From: Ramlibacter monticola
GTDB taxonomy: Bacteria; Pseudomonadota; Gammaproteobacteria; Burkholderiales; Burkholderiaceae_C
DNA: 64,000 nt
Assembly: GCF_016722785.1 (NCBI RefSeq)
Contig: NZ_JAEQNE010000004.1
Coordinates: 248,001 to 312,000, forward strand
Reading direction: 5' to 3'
The notes under the pieces are model-generated. The model worked only from the letters and a program-made list of their open reading frames with translations. It ran no database searches and had not been told where the DNA came from. The position numbers and the translations under genes are program-made. This document shows positions 63,775-64,000 of this stretch, one piece after another (the first letter of the stretch is position 1; every line of letters begins with the position of its first letter).

Positions 63775-64000
63775 ATGACTGGGCTCATCTCCGGACTGCT
63801 GCGAAGCGCCTGCGCCGCGGGCCTGCTGGCCGGCTGCGGCGGCGGCGCGGACGGGCCCGCGCTACCGCAGGCGGCGAGGCCCTGCGGCGCCGACGCCTGC
63901 GTGAGCACCGTGGCCGGCTCGGGCGAATTCGGCACGCTCGACGGCCCGGCCACGACGGCGCAGTTCTTCATGCCCCATGCAGTCGCCGTGGACGACTCCC
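63775..64000 (+). CDS. NHL-repeat lipoprotein (5' part, cut by right edge)
   Basis: 75 codons visible. Signal with lipobox LAGC followed by Gly-rich GGGAD; then 'VSTVAGSGEFGTLDGPATTA' and 'FFMPHAVAVDD', the NHL beta-propeller repeat pattern seen in many exported bacterial proteins. Most of the propeller lies outside. Confidence 0.75.
   Translation, partial: MTGLISGLLRSACAAGLLAGCGGGADGPALPQAARPCGADACVSTVAGSGEFGTLDGPATTAQFFMPHAVAVDDS

Overview
The window is GC-rich (roughly two thirds G+C by eye), densely coded and organised in short operons with many ATGA/GTGA overlaps. The gene content (acoXABC with a sigma-54 regulator, two cyanophycin synthetases with their ABC/DUF1854 partners, a giant MofA-type multicopper oxidase, CRP/FNR-like dyads) points to a betaproteobacterium of the Burkholderiales, most like Comamonadaceae such as Ramlibacter or Leptothrix relatives. 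This placement is inference from content; no rRNA is present. No tRNA, rRNA or CRISPR array was seen.

Left part (1-13103, all minus strand): a secretion-type GspE/PulE ATPase cut by the left edge, then a six-gene operon read right to left. It runs from a 1970-residue multicopper oxidase resembling the manganese-oxidising factor MofA, through a YVTN beta-propeller protein, two Sco/SenC copper chaperones and a cytochrome c/ABC-type binding-protein fusion, to a parvulin prolyl isomerase. Together they look like an extracytoplasmic metal-oxidation and copper-delivery module.

13104-22144 (plus strand): the acetoin catabolism operon acoXABC with a coupled lipoate-ligase-like gene and the regulator acoR, preceded by a textbook -24/-12 promoter and an upstream inverted repeat, followed by a short-chain dehydrogenase and an acetamidase/formamidase-like gene. 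22209-29835: the cyanophycin cluster, with DUF1854 and ABC exporter genes on the minus strand divergent from a degenerate cyanophycin synthetase (cphA') and a complete cphA. 29870-35320 (minus): an outer-membrane factor, HlyD and DUF3302 export set, a MATE efflux gene and a TetR regulator with two near-identical palindromic operators. 35475-39977 (plus): DUF3597 and DUF937 proteins, then modABC and modE for molybdate uptake.

39985-56637: a beta-barrel outer-membrane protein on the minus strand, then a 4447-residue RHS/YD-repeat polymorphic toxin with LysM and an AHH nuclease tip, overlapped by its likely Imm11-type immunity gene. A 10-copy hexamer repeat, an IS66 transposase tail remnant and an ATP-grasp protein follow. 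56741-64000 is a mosaic of small secreted proteins, two paralogous tiny lipoproteins, a DUF2892 protein, a D-threonine aldolase-like PLP enzyme, a repeat protein that appears frameshifted, diaminopropionate ammonia-lyase and the start of an NHL-repeat lipoprotein.
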